A stretch of DNA of 41,613 nt. Source: an uncultured Mucilaginibacter sp. Its GTDB lineage: Bacteria > Bacteroidota > Bacteroidia > Sphingobacteriales > Sphingobacteriaceae. The notes beneath the pieces were generated by a model that was given only the letters and a program-made list of their open reading frames with translations, made no database searches and was not told the DNA's origin. Below are positions 24,518-33,080 of the stretch, piece by piece; position 1 is the first letter of the stretch; every line of letters begins with the position of its first letter. The translations under genes were made by a program, and so were the position numbers. The stretch lies in assembly GCF_946479965.1 (NCBI RefSeq), contig NZ_CAMLHX010000034.1, forward strand, positions 1-41,613. The letters are read 5' to 3'.

Positions 24518-25468
24518 TTATTGCGCCATGCTGCTTTCCGGGTGGTGCAAAATAAGCGAGGTTTTGATCTCGTATTGCTGAAGCAGGCGTGTTTGAAAGT
24601 TTTTAGGATCAGGCTTTGCGTAATGTTTGCCGGTGGCCATCGCCATTACGCTGCCATGTGCATTAACCTTGTTAAGCTGTGTTTTTTTCATCCAGCGTTT
24701 AGCCGTTATCTTCATTAACAGGTTATCAAGAGCATTGCCCAAACGGTTGTTGAATGCTGCTTCTATTAATTGTTTAAAAGCATTAAATTTTAAAGGCTTT
24801 GCGGTTGATACCCGCATTGTCTTGTTGGGCAAGTGTTGATGCGTCCAGGTGTTGGCGGCATAAAATTTTTCAATAATGGTGTCGCCTTGCAGCGGTATTA
24901 GCGTAACAATTTCAATTGCGGTATAAATGTTTTTTTCCGCTATCTCCAGTTGCTTCTCATCTATATAATAGTTCATGCAAAAACAGTCCTGTTTGTTAAC
25001 CAGGTAGGTTAGCTTTTTAAACAGGTGCATTAAGGTGCGCGCTAGCCAAAGCCGGTTAGCCGAGGTGATTATAAACAGGTCAATATCTGAGTGATCGTCA
25101 GCAAAGTTCTTAGATAACGACCCGGAAATTGCTATGCCCCTTACATAAGGGAACTTAATGAGGATATCACCTACACGCTCTGCAACTTTTATAAGATCAT
25201 CCGCTTTTTTGTTGCCGTTACGGCGCCTCTCAATATTTGCGTGATCATTTTTAAGGGAATAGAAGACTCCAAAGCGAAACAGCAAACGATTTGAAACCAG
25301 TTCGCGCAGCGCATTATCAAAATCATTCGGCTGGTACTTGTTCCGTAAAAAAAGATAGATCTCGCTGCTTACCAAAGGATAATTGAACATATCAAAGTAA
25401 GCAAGCGTAGCTAATATATCCTCTTTAATTTTTGGCACCGGCGTTTTCGGATTAATCTCTATGATCAC
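24518..25468 (-). CDS. Nucleotidyltransferase-fold protein with N-terminal winged helix
   Basis: The 316-residue protein has an N-terminal helix-turn-helix/winged-helix-like part (15-72: ILATLAYFDMFNYP, then ALRELVSNRLLFRFGVFYSLK). A minimal nucleotidyltransferase domain follows, with GSLSKN (116-121) and DIDLF giving Asp128 and Asp130, the GS...DxD metal-binding signature. The C-terminal ~170 residues are helical and basic. This fold moves a nucleotide onto a small molecule, protein or RNA. It is convergent with and directly abuts the methyltransferase gene, and is separated by 74 bases from the O-antigen-type gene upstream. I group it with the radical SAM island because single-domain proteins of this kind are not usual in O-antigen loci; that is inference. 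Confidence 0.72.
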   Translation of the reverse strand: MIIEINPKTPVPKIKEDILATLAYFDMFNYPLVSSEIYLFLRNKYQPNDFDNALRELVSNRLLFRFGVFYSLKNDHANIERRRNGNKKADDLIKVAERVGDILIKFPYVRGIAISGSLSKNFADDHSDIDLFIITSANRLWLARTLMHLFKKLTYLVNKQDCFCMNYYIDEKQLEIAEKNIYTAIEIVTLIPLQGDTIIEKFYAANTWTHQHLPNKTMRVSTAKPLKFNAFKQLIEAAFNNRLGNALDNLLMKITAKRWMKKTQLNKVNAHGSVMAMATGKHYAKPDPKNFQTRLLQQYEIKTSLILHHPESSMAQ

Positions 25469-25542
25469 GGTATTTAATACTATTGCTGTTATACATTAAT
25501 GACGTATCCATACCTGATTTGGTTGCCTTAACTCTATAAAAA

Positions 25543-26787
25543 TTAAGAAGATAGCGGCTTATGCATGTCGTCACTCTTTGTTGCCGAGAAAATGAAGAAC
25601 GAAAAGAAGATCGCGTAAAAAAACACGCCCTTATCCACGTCTAACAGGTTCTCTGATAATGATATCAACGCGATCAACGTCATAAAAGTAAAAAACAACA
25701 GGTCCTTTCTTTTTATGGCGATATTAAAACCATACCCTAGTGTACCGAGGTAGACCAGCAAGCCCCAGATACCTGATTTGAACAGAAAGCTTAGGTATTG
25801 ATTATGGGCATTCAGATTCTTTAAAAATGAGCTGTAGTATTTTTGATTGAAAAATTGCTCATGTAGTATTACGGTTTCCGTTCCGGCCCCATGACCAAAA
25901 ACGGGTGCCTGTTTTATTACATCGGCAACAATGCCCCAGCGGGCCATACGCGAATCAAGTATCTGCCCTTTCGCTGATGGAGAAAGATCGGCACCAAGAT
26001 CTGTTACATAACGGGTGTGTAAAGCGCCAATAGAAAAAATGACGAACAAAATCATTACAGAAACTGATGCCGAGATAGCAGCATACTTCCGGCGTGCTTT
26101 TTGCCGCAACAAAAAGTATGGGATGGCCAGGTTTACAATTAGCAGCAATGCGAAAAAAACAGATTTTGAGCATAGCTGTACTAGCCCAGCCGTTAAAATA
26201 GCAGCGCATGCTATTAGCGGCCATTTGCGTGTTTTCTCTTTGATCAAAATGGATATTACATACACCAATGCTATCGCAATCTGCATGGAAAAAAATGTCG
26301 CGTGCATATCAATCGGGGCCGAAAAATTATGATTGGTAAACGCCGCAGAAAATATAGCCGAATAAGGCAGCTGGTAGTATTTGATCAGCCGGATGGCATC
26401 AACATATAAATAGATAACAGTTGCCGCGCAAACCCAGGCAAAACCCATCAGTAATTTGTCGCGGTATTTCCCCAGAACCACTGCCGATAAACAAAACAAC
26501 ACCGGTACTATTAAAATCGGGATATGCAGTGTCAATTCGCTAAAAGCGCCGGGCAGATTAGTGGTATATAAGGTACTTATTGCCGTTACAAAAAACACCG
26601 AAGTGAGTGCGATATGGCGAGGCTCAAAAAGCGGTTTATGCAGATGTATCAACAAATGCAAAGCAAAGCTTATTAGTATAACGTGACTAAAAAAACGGTC
26701 AAATGGCAGACTGGCCAGCAGTAGCAGTAAATGATAATAACCGATGCGGTTAGTCAGGCTATCCCCGGTTTTTAGCAGCTCTTTCAT
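25543..26787 (-). CDS. Wzy/WaaL-type O-antigen polymerase or ligase
   Basis: A polytopic membrane protein of 414 residues with about eleven to twelve hydrophobic segments. The large periplasmic loop near residues 285-345 contains the family signature GHGAGTET, then LNAHNQYLSFLFKSGIWGLL, the H-N-x-[YF]-L pattern of Wzy_C proteins. It either joins repeat units of a polysaccharide or attaches the polymer to an acceptor. Its start overlaps the upstream DUF1972 glycosyltransferase stop by 29 bases, so it belongs to that transcript. With a second Wzy-like protein at 29914, one may polymerise and the other ligate; which does which cannot be decided by sequence. Confidence 0.82.
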   Translation of the reverse strand: MKELLKTGDSLTNRIGYYHLLLLLASLPFDRFFSHVILISFALHLLIHLHKPLFEPRHIALTSVFFVTAISTLYTTNLPGAFSELTLHIPILIVPVLFCLSAVVLGKYRDKLLMGFAWVCAATVIYLYVDAIRLIKYYQLPYSAIFSAAFTNHNFSAPIDMHATFFSMQIAIALVYVISILIKEKTRKWPLIACAAILTAGLVQLCSKSVFFALLLIVNLAIPYFLLRQKARRKYAAISASVSVMILFVIFSIGALHTRYVTDLGADLSPSAKGQILDSRMARWGIVADVIKQAPVFGHGAGTETVILHEQFFNQKYYSSFLKNLNAHNQYLSFLFKSGIWGLLVYLGTLGYGFNIAIKRKDLLFFTFMTLIALISLSENLLDVDKGVFFYAIFFSFFIFSATKSDDMHKPLSS

Positions 26788-27892
26788 GGATGTGTTTCAG
26801 GTAGCATTCTATAGCAAACTCTTCATACTGGTCCACAATTCTATCCCAGTTAAAATGCTGCTTTATTTTATGCGCGTTGTTGGTCACCATCACTTGTTCG
26901 TTATTTTGACGCTGTACGTTCTCAACCAGGTTGCATACATCGCCCGCGTTTGAAAAGTAGAAGGCATCCGAATGTAGTACAGACCTGTTAAATGGATTAT
27001 TATGGGCAGCGATCAAAGCCTCGCTGGCCATTGCTTCCAATAACGAAGGATTGGTACCACCAACGCTATGCCCGTGGAAATACAGGTAGGAGTTATTTTG
27101 CAATACCCGCACGCTTGGGGTATCGTAAATAGCGCCTTCGAATTTTATACGTTTATCACTTTTAAATTTATGGGTGATGAATTTTCCGAAGCGATTTTCT
27201 GTGTTACCCAGTACCACAAACTGCTTGCGCGAATTACTGTTATTAAAGCCCTGTAAAATGGTCTCGATGTTATTTTCGGGCTCCATGCGGGCCATCAGTA
27301 AAAAATAATCTTCTTTAAGCGCCTGTTTTTTGCTTAACTGTTCGCGCTCGTTTAAAGAAAACGGGTCCGCACCGTAGGGAATGTAACGGCTGTCAATATC
27401 ATATTTATCAGCTAAATAAGTTCTGATAATGGATGAGTCTGAAACATAGAACTGACTATACTTAACCGCCAGGCGTTCAGCATATTTTAAAAACTTTTGG
27501 ATAGGCTTACTGTATTTTGAGCGTTTCCATTCCAGTCCGTCCATATTGGTAATTATTGTGCTCTGTTTAGGATAAAGTTTCCCCCATACCGAACTGCTGG
27601 TATAGCCCATCAGTAAAATAACATCATAATCTTGCTTGCGGGCATCCATCAGGCAATTAAGATCATAAACAAACTGACCTGCGGCACCCATCAGGTATTC
27701 AGGATCATAGCAATGTCTGATTTCAACACCATTCCATTTATCTTTTTGATAGGGGTGATTATGCGAATTGTAAACCGTTACGGTATGCCCCCGGTTAACC
27801 AACCCCGCCGATACATATTCTGATATATGCTCAAACCCGCCGTAATAGTTGGGGATGCCCCTTGTTCCTAAGATCGCTATCTTTAATTTCAT
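26759..27892 (-). CDS. DUF1972/GT4-type glycosyltransferase
   Basis: A 377-residue GT-B enzyme. The N-terminus KIAILGTRGIPNYYGGFEHI is the hallmark of the DUF1972 group that includes rhamnosyltransferase-like proteins. NMDGLEWKRSKYS lies further on. The donor domain shows YFLLMARMEPENNIETIL and GHSVGGTNPSLLEAMAS, with GT4-type Glu in the last. The start overlaps the stop of the preceding GT4 gene by four bases, giving a tightly packed operon. Transfer of rhamnose or another deoxysugar is suggested by family resemblance only. Confidence 0.85.
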   Translation of the reverse strand: MKLKIAILGTRGIPNYYGGFEHISEYVSAGLVNRGHTVTVYNSHNHPYQKDKWNGVEIRHCYDPEYLMGAAGQFVYDLNCLMDARKQDYDVILLMGYTSSSVWGKLYPKQSTIITNMDGLEWKRSKYSKPIQKFLKYAERLAVKYSQFYVSDSSIIRTYLADKYDIDSRYIPYGADPFSLNEREQLSKKQALKEDYFLLMARMEPENNIETILQGFNNSNSRKQFVVLGNTENRFGKFITHKFKSDKRIKFEGAIYDTPSVRVLQNNSYLYFHGHSVGGTNPSLLEAMASEALIAAHNNPFNRSVLHSDAFYFSNAGDVCNLVENVQRQNNEQVMVTNNAHKIKQHFNWDRIVDQYEEFAIECYLKHIHERAAKNRG

Positions 27893-28962
27893 TGTAATGC
27901 TGATTGATATGCTTTAAGCGTTTGCTTTGCGGCTTGCGGCCAGGTGTATTTTTCTAATATTTTTTCGCGTAGCGATGTATTAATAGTCGCGGTGCTTGCT
28001 TTTTCAACTTCGGCTAAAATGCTTTGCGGTGATGCGGGATCGCAGTAAAACGCGCCGTCGGCAAAATACTCGCGGGTGTCGCCCTTATCCGTAATTACAA
28101 TATTGCAGCCCATAGCAGCTGCCTCAACAGAGCTTAGTCCGGTAGTTTCAAACCAGCTGGGTAAAATATGCACTTTGGCCTGAGCGTAATATTGCAGCAA
28201 TTGCTGCTGCGGCATGTGGTTTATAAAAGTGATATTAGCTGCCGCAATTGCACGGCATTCATTATAATAGCTTAATTGATTAGGGCTATGAGCACCTATA
28301 AGTATTAATTTAAACCGTGTTCCGTTTAAGGCTTTTATCAGGCTTAACTGATTTTTAATACCTTCAATTCTTGCTACACAAAGCACCAGTTCCGCATCTT
28401 TTTTTATGCCGTCGTCATACTGAAATAATTCAGGATCAATACCGTTTGGAATGATGCTGTATTTAACATTTGATGGATAAGCCGTGTTCACCCTGCGACG
28501 TTCTGATTCAGAATTAGGCAGTATCTGGTTGGCTCGCGTCAAAATAGTCATGATACTTTTACGCTGCCCTTTCCATATATACGCCTTAGTCGCAAGGTGA
28601 TCACGGCCGAGTGCCCATCTTGCCATTGTTTTTAAATACTCAATAGTGTTGCCTGATAGATAATTAAATATTACGCCAACACCTTTTCTGTAATGCTTAT
28701 CATATTCGCTGTAGTCAACCAAAATGGTAGAAACCACAAACGGTTTTGCCGCTTTTTTGCTATGATGAAGTATATCCGCCGGGCGAATAAGATTAAAAAA
28801 GTGCAGCAGATCGTAATCCGCGTATTTAATATCCTCATTGCTTAATTTGATCGCCGCATCAACTCCAAGAACATTCAACTGTCTGGCCGTTTGCACAGCT
28901 TGAACCGTATCCCCGCCGGGGACGCTATATAAAGTTGATCGTGCTATAATGGCTACTTTCAT
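27889..28962 (-). CDS. GT4-family glycosyltransferase
   Basis: A 357-residue GT-B enzyme. The N-terminal domain begins MKVAIIARSTLYSVPGGDTV with the glycine-rich acceptor loop. NQILPNSESERRRV is the inter-domain strand. The donor domain has LVLCVARIEGIKNQLSLIKAL and SWFETTGLSSVEAAAMGCNIVITD, with the E-x7-E-like GT4 signature. It sits two bases after the GT2 gene and overlaps the DUF1972 gene by four, in the middle of the minus-strand polysaccharide operon. Confidence 0.85.
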   Translation of the reverse strand: MKVAIIARSTLYSVPGGDTVQAVQTARQLNVLGVDAAIKLSNEDIKYADYDLLHFFNLIRPADILHHSKKAAKPFVVSTILVDYSEYDKHYRKGVGVIFNYLSGNTIEYLKTMARWALGRDHLATKAYIWKGQRKSIMTILTRANQILPNSESERRRVNTAYPSNVKYSIIPNGIDPELFQYDDGIKKDAELVLCVARIEGIKNQLSLIKALNGTRFKLILIGAHSPNQLSYYNECRAIAAANITFINHMPQQQLLQYYAQAKVHILPSWFETTGLSSVEAAAMGCNIVITDKGDTREYFADGAFYCDPASPQSILAEVEKASTATINTSLREKILEKYTWPQAAKQTLKAYQSALQ

Positions 28963-28964
28963 GG

Positions 28965-29924
28965 TTATAAGCGGTTGGGACTAAGTTTGTGCATAAAGGC
29001 GATGAGCTTCTGCGGTAAAAAGCTCAGTGTGTACAGCAGGTAATTATCCAGCCGCTGTGGAAATATTTTAATAGCGCGACTTATATGCCCGCGCGACGTT
29101 CGCGGCTGATAATTATCAGTAAGGAACTTTTTACCGCATAAGGCATGATAAGCGCTTTCGCGTATTTTTTTGGTATCCTGATCTTTAATAATAGCCAGTA
29201 ATTCCTCGCCTTCGGCTGGCGTAACTGTCCCTCGCAATACTGCCTTTCTTTTCAGGTGGCGAAACCTTTTACCGCGCCATTTTTCGTCAATAGTTACCGA
29301 TGTTGGGTTGAGCCTGTATTTAATTAAAGGTTCGGGAATGTTATATAGCTTTCCGGCTTTAACAATGTTGGTCCACAGTAAGTAGTCTTCAAAATTGTGC
29401 GCATTTTCGGGGTAGCCACCCAAAGCAATTATAGTATCCTTTTTATACATCACCGCCGGGTGCACAAACGGGCAGTAGAAGTACATTTTTTGTATAATTT
29501 CTTCGTGCGTATGTGCTATGCATTCAAAATTGAAAAGATGAGCGCCGCTGGCAGATATATATTCTGCATCGCCGCCTACCAAAATGTATTCAGGGTTTTT
29601 TTGTAAAAAAGAAAGTTGTTTTTTCAGGCGTTCAGGGTAACAAATGTCATCGGCATCAAAACGCGCTATGTAGGTTGCGCGAGCTTGTTTTAGCCCATTG
29701 TTAAGCGCTGCTGCCACGCCCTGGTTGTGTTGGTTAATAACCCTGATACGTGGGTCGTTAAAACTATTAATGATGTTCAAAGTATCATCGGTAGAACCAT
29801 CATTCACAATTATAAATTCAAAATCGGCATGCGTTTGCCTCAACACCGAGTCAATTGCTTCGGCAATGTAGCATTCGGCGTTATAAGCCGGCATTAAAAC
29901 GGATATGGTGGGGTTAGCCTGCAT
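28965..29924 (-). CDS. GT2-family glycosyltransferase
   Basis: A 319-residue GT-A enzyme. The N-terminus TISVLMPAYNAECYIAEAID and IIVNDGSTDDTL form the nucleotide-binding half. ARFDADDICYPERL supplies the DxD metal site, and GGDAEYI and NFEDYLLW follow in the acceptor region. The frame can be read from a TTG at 29930, but the ATG at 29924 gives the standard GT2 start and overlaps the polymerase stop by 11 bases. It is an early gene in the operon and probably adds one sugar of the repeat unit. Confidence 0.87.
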   Translation of the reverse strand: MQANPTISVLMPAYNAECYIAEAIDSVLRQTHADFEFIIVNDGSTDDTLNIINSFNDPRIRVINQHNQGVAAALNNGLKQARATYIARFDADDICYPERLKKQLSFLQKNPEYILVGGDAEYISASGAHLFNFECIAHTHEEIIQKMYFYCPFVHPAVMYKKDTIIALGGYPENAHNFEDYLLWTNIVKAGKLYNIPEPLIKYRLNPTSVTIDEKWRGKRFRHLKRKAVLRGTVTPAEGEELLAIIKDQDTKKIRESAYHALCGKKFLTDNYQPRTSRGHISRAIKIFPQRLDNYLLYTLSFLPQKLIAFMHKLSPNRL

Positions 29925-31557
29925 AGTCAACAGGCTTTTGGCCTTCCTTTAGGTTTAAAAAAAGCATCAGTTCAAACAGCACCAAAACAGAGAGTTGCTC
30001 AAACCAGTAATCAACAAAAAATATTATTAATACCAGCGCAATGATGGGGATGCCGTAAGTGAGCCGCTTATAATGGCGGGCAAAAAAAGCTATGTATAAG
30101 ATAAACAGGGCAGCAAAACCCAGCAGACCGTATTCGCCCAACATTTGATCGTAAACAGAAAATGGGCTGTGGGTTAGCGAATGATAATCACCGCGCTTGC
30201 TAAAAAACTCCAGATACAGATCAAAGTGGTTTGCCTTGAAATCAGGATCAATATAAACGTACTTAGCCGGGTATGTTCCGGTAACACCAATCCCGCTTAC
30301 CCTGAAAGCCAGTTTTGATGAAAAATTACCCATGCCATCGCCGGTTAATATTTTGGCCGGATGCTGTATGAAAAAACTTAGCGTTTGTAAATGTCCTTGT
30401 ACTTTTCCCGGTAACTCAGTATTAGCCTCGGCTTGTGCAGCAAGATGCAGTTCTTCTTTGTGTGCGCTGATAAATTTAACCAGGGGAATCTGCCCGGCGG
30501 GTGTAACTTTTAGCCCCTGATAAGGCGGCGTGTGGATATTTGGCGGAGGTATAAACACACGACCGGCATCGGTAACAAAAACTTCCTTTGACACTGCGAC
30601 AGACGGCGCTACAAGCCGTTTAGCACTCAGGCTATCCAGGTACAGCATTGCCAGTTTTTGCCGTTTCTCCTCAAAATCCAGTATGCTGTCGGCTCGTAAA
30701 GTAAGGGGTATAGGCAGGGTATCGGGTTTTGCCGGTGGGTTTCTTATGTGCGCTATGTTTTTAAAAGTATCTACAACATATTTGTTGTTCTCGGGCGATA
30801 TTTTCGTCATAAACACGATAAACAGCATCCCGCAAACCATTAAAAGGCTTTTCTGATCGCGGTCACTTTTAAAGATAAACAAGGGCACAAGAATAAGCAG
30901 CAACGCCAGGTTGGTAAAGTTGCTTCCGGTTAAAAGCAATACTATCATGCACAATAACAGCATGGCCGGCTTTTTAAGTGTGAAATAATAGATCACCCCA
31001 AAGGCGCTTATAATGGCATTGTTGGTAGAGGTGTCAAAGGTCAGCCCCTTTATAAAATCGCCTGTGCTTAAAAAGTATTTTTGATATTGACCGCGATAGG
31101 TGTAGGGGTTTAAAGGGCCAATCTCTATCAGTATAGCAGCGAGGTTGAGCAGCGAAAAGATGGCGTTGATGATAAAGAAGATCAGCAACGTTCGATGGAT
31201 CATTTCGACATCGTTTTTTTCAATAGATAGCTTTACCTGGTGAATAGCCAGTATGCACAGCATCCAAAACAGAACACCAATACCTAGTACGAGCACGTAG
31301 TTAGGCGCGTTATAATCTTTGTTAACTATAACCGTTATCAGGCCGATAATAATAACCAAGGGATAAAACAGCGGCAGTCGGGAATTTTTTAAGCTGAAAC
31401 CAAACTTAAAATTGGTGTCAAGCAGATAAACAATGGCAATAGCAGGGATCTTGATTGCCAGTTTTACATTTAAAAACAGCAGTAATAGCAAAAGCAATTT
31501 CCAGTCGGCAAAGCTGCGCAGCTTTTTCAGGTCTATCTTTTTTAAGCTATTGTACAT
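29914..31557 (-). CDS. Wzy-like polysaccharide polymerase with very large periplasmic loop
   Basis: A membrane protein of 547 residues. About nine hydrophobic segments lie in residues 20-250. A soluble stretch of roughly 230 residues (252-485) follows, then further segments to the end. The loop is proline-rich in the middle (FIPPPNIHTPPYQG) and ends in GDGMGNFSSKLAF and THSPFSVYDQMLGEYGLLGF, the Wzy_C-like glycine and H-x-P...GLLG elements. It is longer than typical O-antigen polymerases (~400-450) because of the loop. It follows the flippase gene after a 108-base gap that holds a hairpin. Confidence 0.72.
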   Translation of the reverse strand: MYNSLKKIDLKKLRSFADWKLLLLLLLFLNVKLAIKIPAIAIVYLLDTNFKFGFSLKNSRLPLFYPLVIIIGLITVIVNKDYNAPNYVLVLGIGVLFWMLCILAIHQVKLSIEKNDVEMIHRTLLIFFIINAIFSLLNLAAILIEIGPLNPYTYRGQYQKYFLSTGDFIKGLTFDTSTNNAIISAFGVIYYFTLKKPAMLLLCMIVLLLTGSNFTNLALLLILVPLFIFKSDRDQKSLLMVCGMLFIVFMTKISPENNKYVVDTFKNIAHIRNPPAKPDTLPIPLTLRADSILDFEEKRQKLAMLYLDSLSAKRLVAPSVAVSKEVFVTDAGRVFIPPPNIHTPPYQGLKVTPAGQIPLVKFISAHKEELHLAAQAEANTELPGKVQGHLQTLSFFIQHPAKILTGDGMGNFSSKLAFRVSGIGVTGTYPAKYVYIDPDFKANHFDLYLEFFSKRGDYHSLTHSPFSVYDQMLGEYGLLGFAALFILYIAFFARHYKRLTYGIPIIALVLIIFFVDYWFEQLSVLVLFELMLFLNLKEGQKPVDYAG

Positions 31558-31633
31558 TCCCGGGGTTCCACTGGTTTTTGGTGACAGGCGCCTAATGCGA
31601 ACGCACTGTTTTCAAAGATGATTACGACCCGAA

Positions 31634-31652
31634 ACAGGCACAGGTTGCCTGT
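31634..31652 (-). other. Hairpin between flippase and polymerase genes
   Basis: ACAGGCA (31634-31640) is perfectly complementary to TGCCTGT (31646-31652) with a five-base loop. It sits in the 108-base gap inside the minus-strand operon, 14 bases after the flippase stop. It could be a partial terminator or an RNA processing site that sets the ratio of flippase to downstream genes. No T-run follows. Confidence 0.35.
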
Positions 31653-31665
31653 GTGGAATGATATA

Positions 31666-33078
31666 TCAACCTAAAACCAGCTTCAATTTGTCTTTATCAT
31701 TAAACCGTAAAGTACCCGTGACGAATAATGCTGCCAGGTAAAAAACAACGCTGACAGGCAATGCTATCCATCCGGCAGGGAAAAGAAATCTTGCCGCGTA
31801 CCCACCCCCCAATGCACAGAGCGTACATATGATTAAAGGCTGCCAGCTATTGTTAAGCTGCGGTATTTTATTTTTTTGAAGAAAGAATATGATCTGTGCC
31901 GAGCACGATAATAGAAAGCCTATCGCGGCACCTTCATTTTGATATAGTGGGATCAATACAACATCCGCAGCAATATTTACGACCAATGTTATTATAAATG
32001 AATGTAGTATCATTTTTAAGCGGCCCTGGGCAAAGTATATCGTCCAGAAAAAATTTTGCAGATACAGCAAGGGCATACACAAGCTTAAAATAAAAATAGT
32101 TTGGCTGTTCACTGCCCCGTATCTGCCTGTAGTAATGGCATCAATAACCGGTGCCCAGCAAACATTTAACAGTAAACCAATAAAGGCGGCAATAATGAAC
32201 TCGACTCTTAATAAAAGCTGAAGGCTGTAGGCATCAATATCCTTTTGTGAGAACAGCTTTGTAAAGCGAGGAATAAGCAACGGAGCAATTGCCAGCAACG
32301 GAAGGGTTGCCATTTCAAATATCTTATAAGCAAAACTATACTCTGCCAGTTTAGCTGCCGAAAGAAAAATCCCGATAAATATCCAGTCGAGGCGGGCCAG
32401 TGCTGCGGTAATAATAACAACGCCGCTTTGCGGCAGGGCCTCGCGTAACAGTTTTAAATAGTCCTCTTTATACCACTTAATAGTTATTGTGCCGTTTGCC
32501 TTTTTGAAAAGGAAAACACTTACAAGCAACTCCAATAAATCACCAATAACAAAAACACCTACCAGGTAAGGCCAGCTTATAATGTGTAAAGCCAATAAAA
32601 TTATTAAGCCAACAAACCTGGCTATGTTTGAAACAAGCAGCATAAAAGCTAAGAGCTTAAACTGCTCAAGGCCGCTTGTTACCTGTTTAAAAGGAGTCGA
32701 GAAAAACATCAGCAGTTTTCCTATCCCAATAAACAATATCAAAGTATAAACCGTGCCCTTTGGCAAGATCAACCAGCCGGTTACCAGTACGGCATAAAAC
32801 AACAAGCCGGCAAACAATACATGGAATACATATAGTGAAAGCATGCGCTGTTTATCCCCGCCTGCGGCAACTTTTTTTATGACGAGCTGATCCATGCCGA
32901 CTGACAGTATATTAAATATGGCCAGCAATACCGCCAATGCAAGGTTAAGCCGGCCAAAATCTGTTTTGTTTAAGGTGGTTGATAACAACAAGAATATGCC
33001 AACGCCCAGCAGCTGGTTTATCACGAGCTGCAAAGTGTTTGCCGAAAGGTTTTGGATAAGCTTTGACTTCATGAACAT
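31666..33078 (-). CDS. Wzx-type polysaccharide flippase (MOP superfamily)
   Basis: A 470-residue inner-membrane protein with about twelve to fourteen hydrophobic segments spread evenly, as in RfbX/Wzx flippases. It opens KLIQNLSANTLQLVINQLLG. An arginine-bearing loop RLDWIFIGIF near residue 225 is typical of the family. It should move undecaprenyl-linked repeat units across the inner membrane for the Wzy-like enzymes nearby. Start is drawn at the first ATG; a second in-frame ATG two codons later (33072) is equally good. It follows the GT2 gene by two bases. Confidence 0.87.
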   Translation of the reverse strand: MFMKSKLIQNLSANTLQLVINQLLGVGIFLLLSTTLNKTDFGRLNLALAVLLAIFNILSVGMDQLVIKKVAAGGDKQRMLSLYVFHVLFAGLLFYAVLVTGWLILPKGTVYTLILFIGIGKLLMFFSTPFKQVTSGLEQFKLLAFMLLVSNIARFVGLIILLALHIISWPYLVGVFVIGDLLELLVSVFLFKKANGTITIKWYKEDYLKLLREALPQSGVVIITAALARLDWIFIGIFLSAAKLAEYSFAYKIFEMATLPLLAIAPLLIPRFTKLFSQKDIDAYSLQLLLRVEFIIAAFIGLLLNVCWAPVIDAITTGRYGAVNSQTIFILSLCMPLLYLQNFFWTIYFAQGRLKMILHSFIITLVVNIAADVVLIPLYQNEGAAIGFLLSCSAQIIFFLQKNKIPQLNNSWQPLIICTLCALGGGYAARFLFPAGWIALPVSVVFYLAALFVTGTLRFNDKDKLKLVLG

Positions 33079-33080
33079 TC

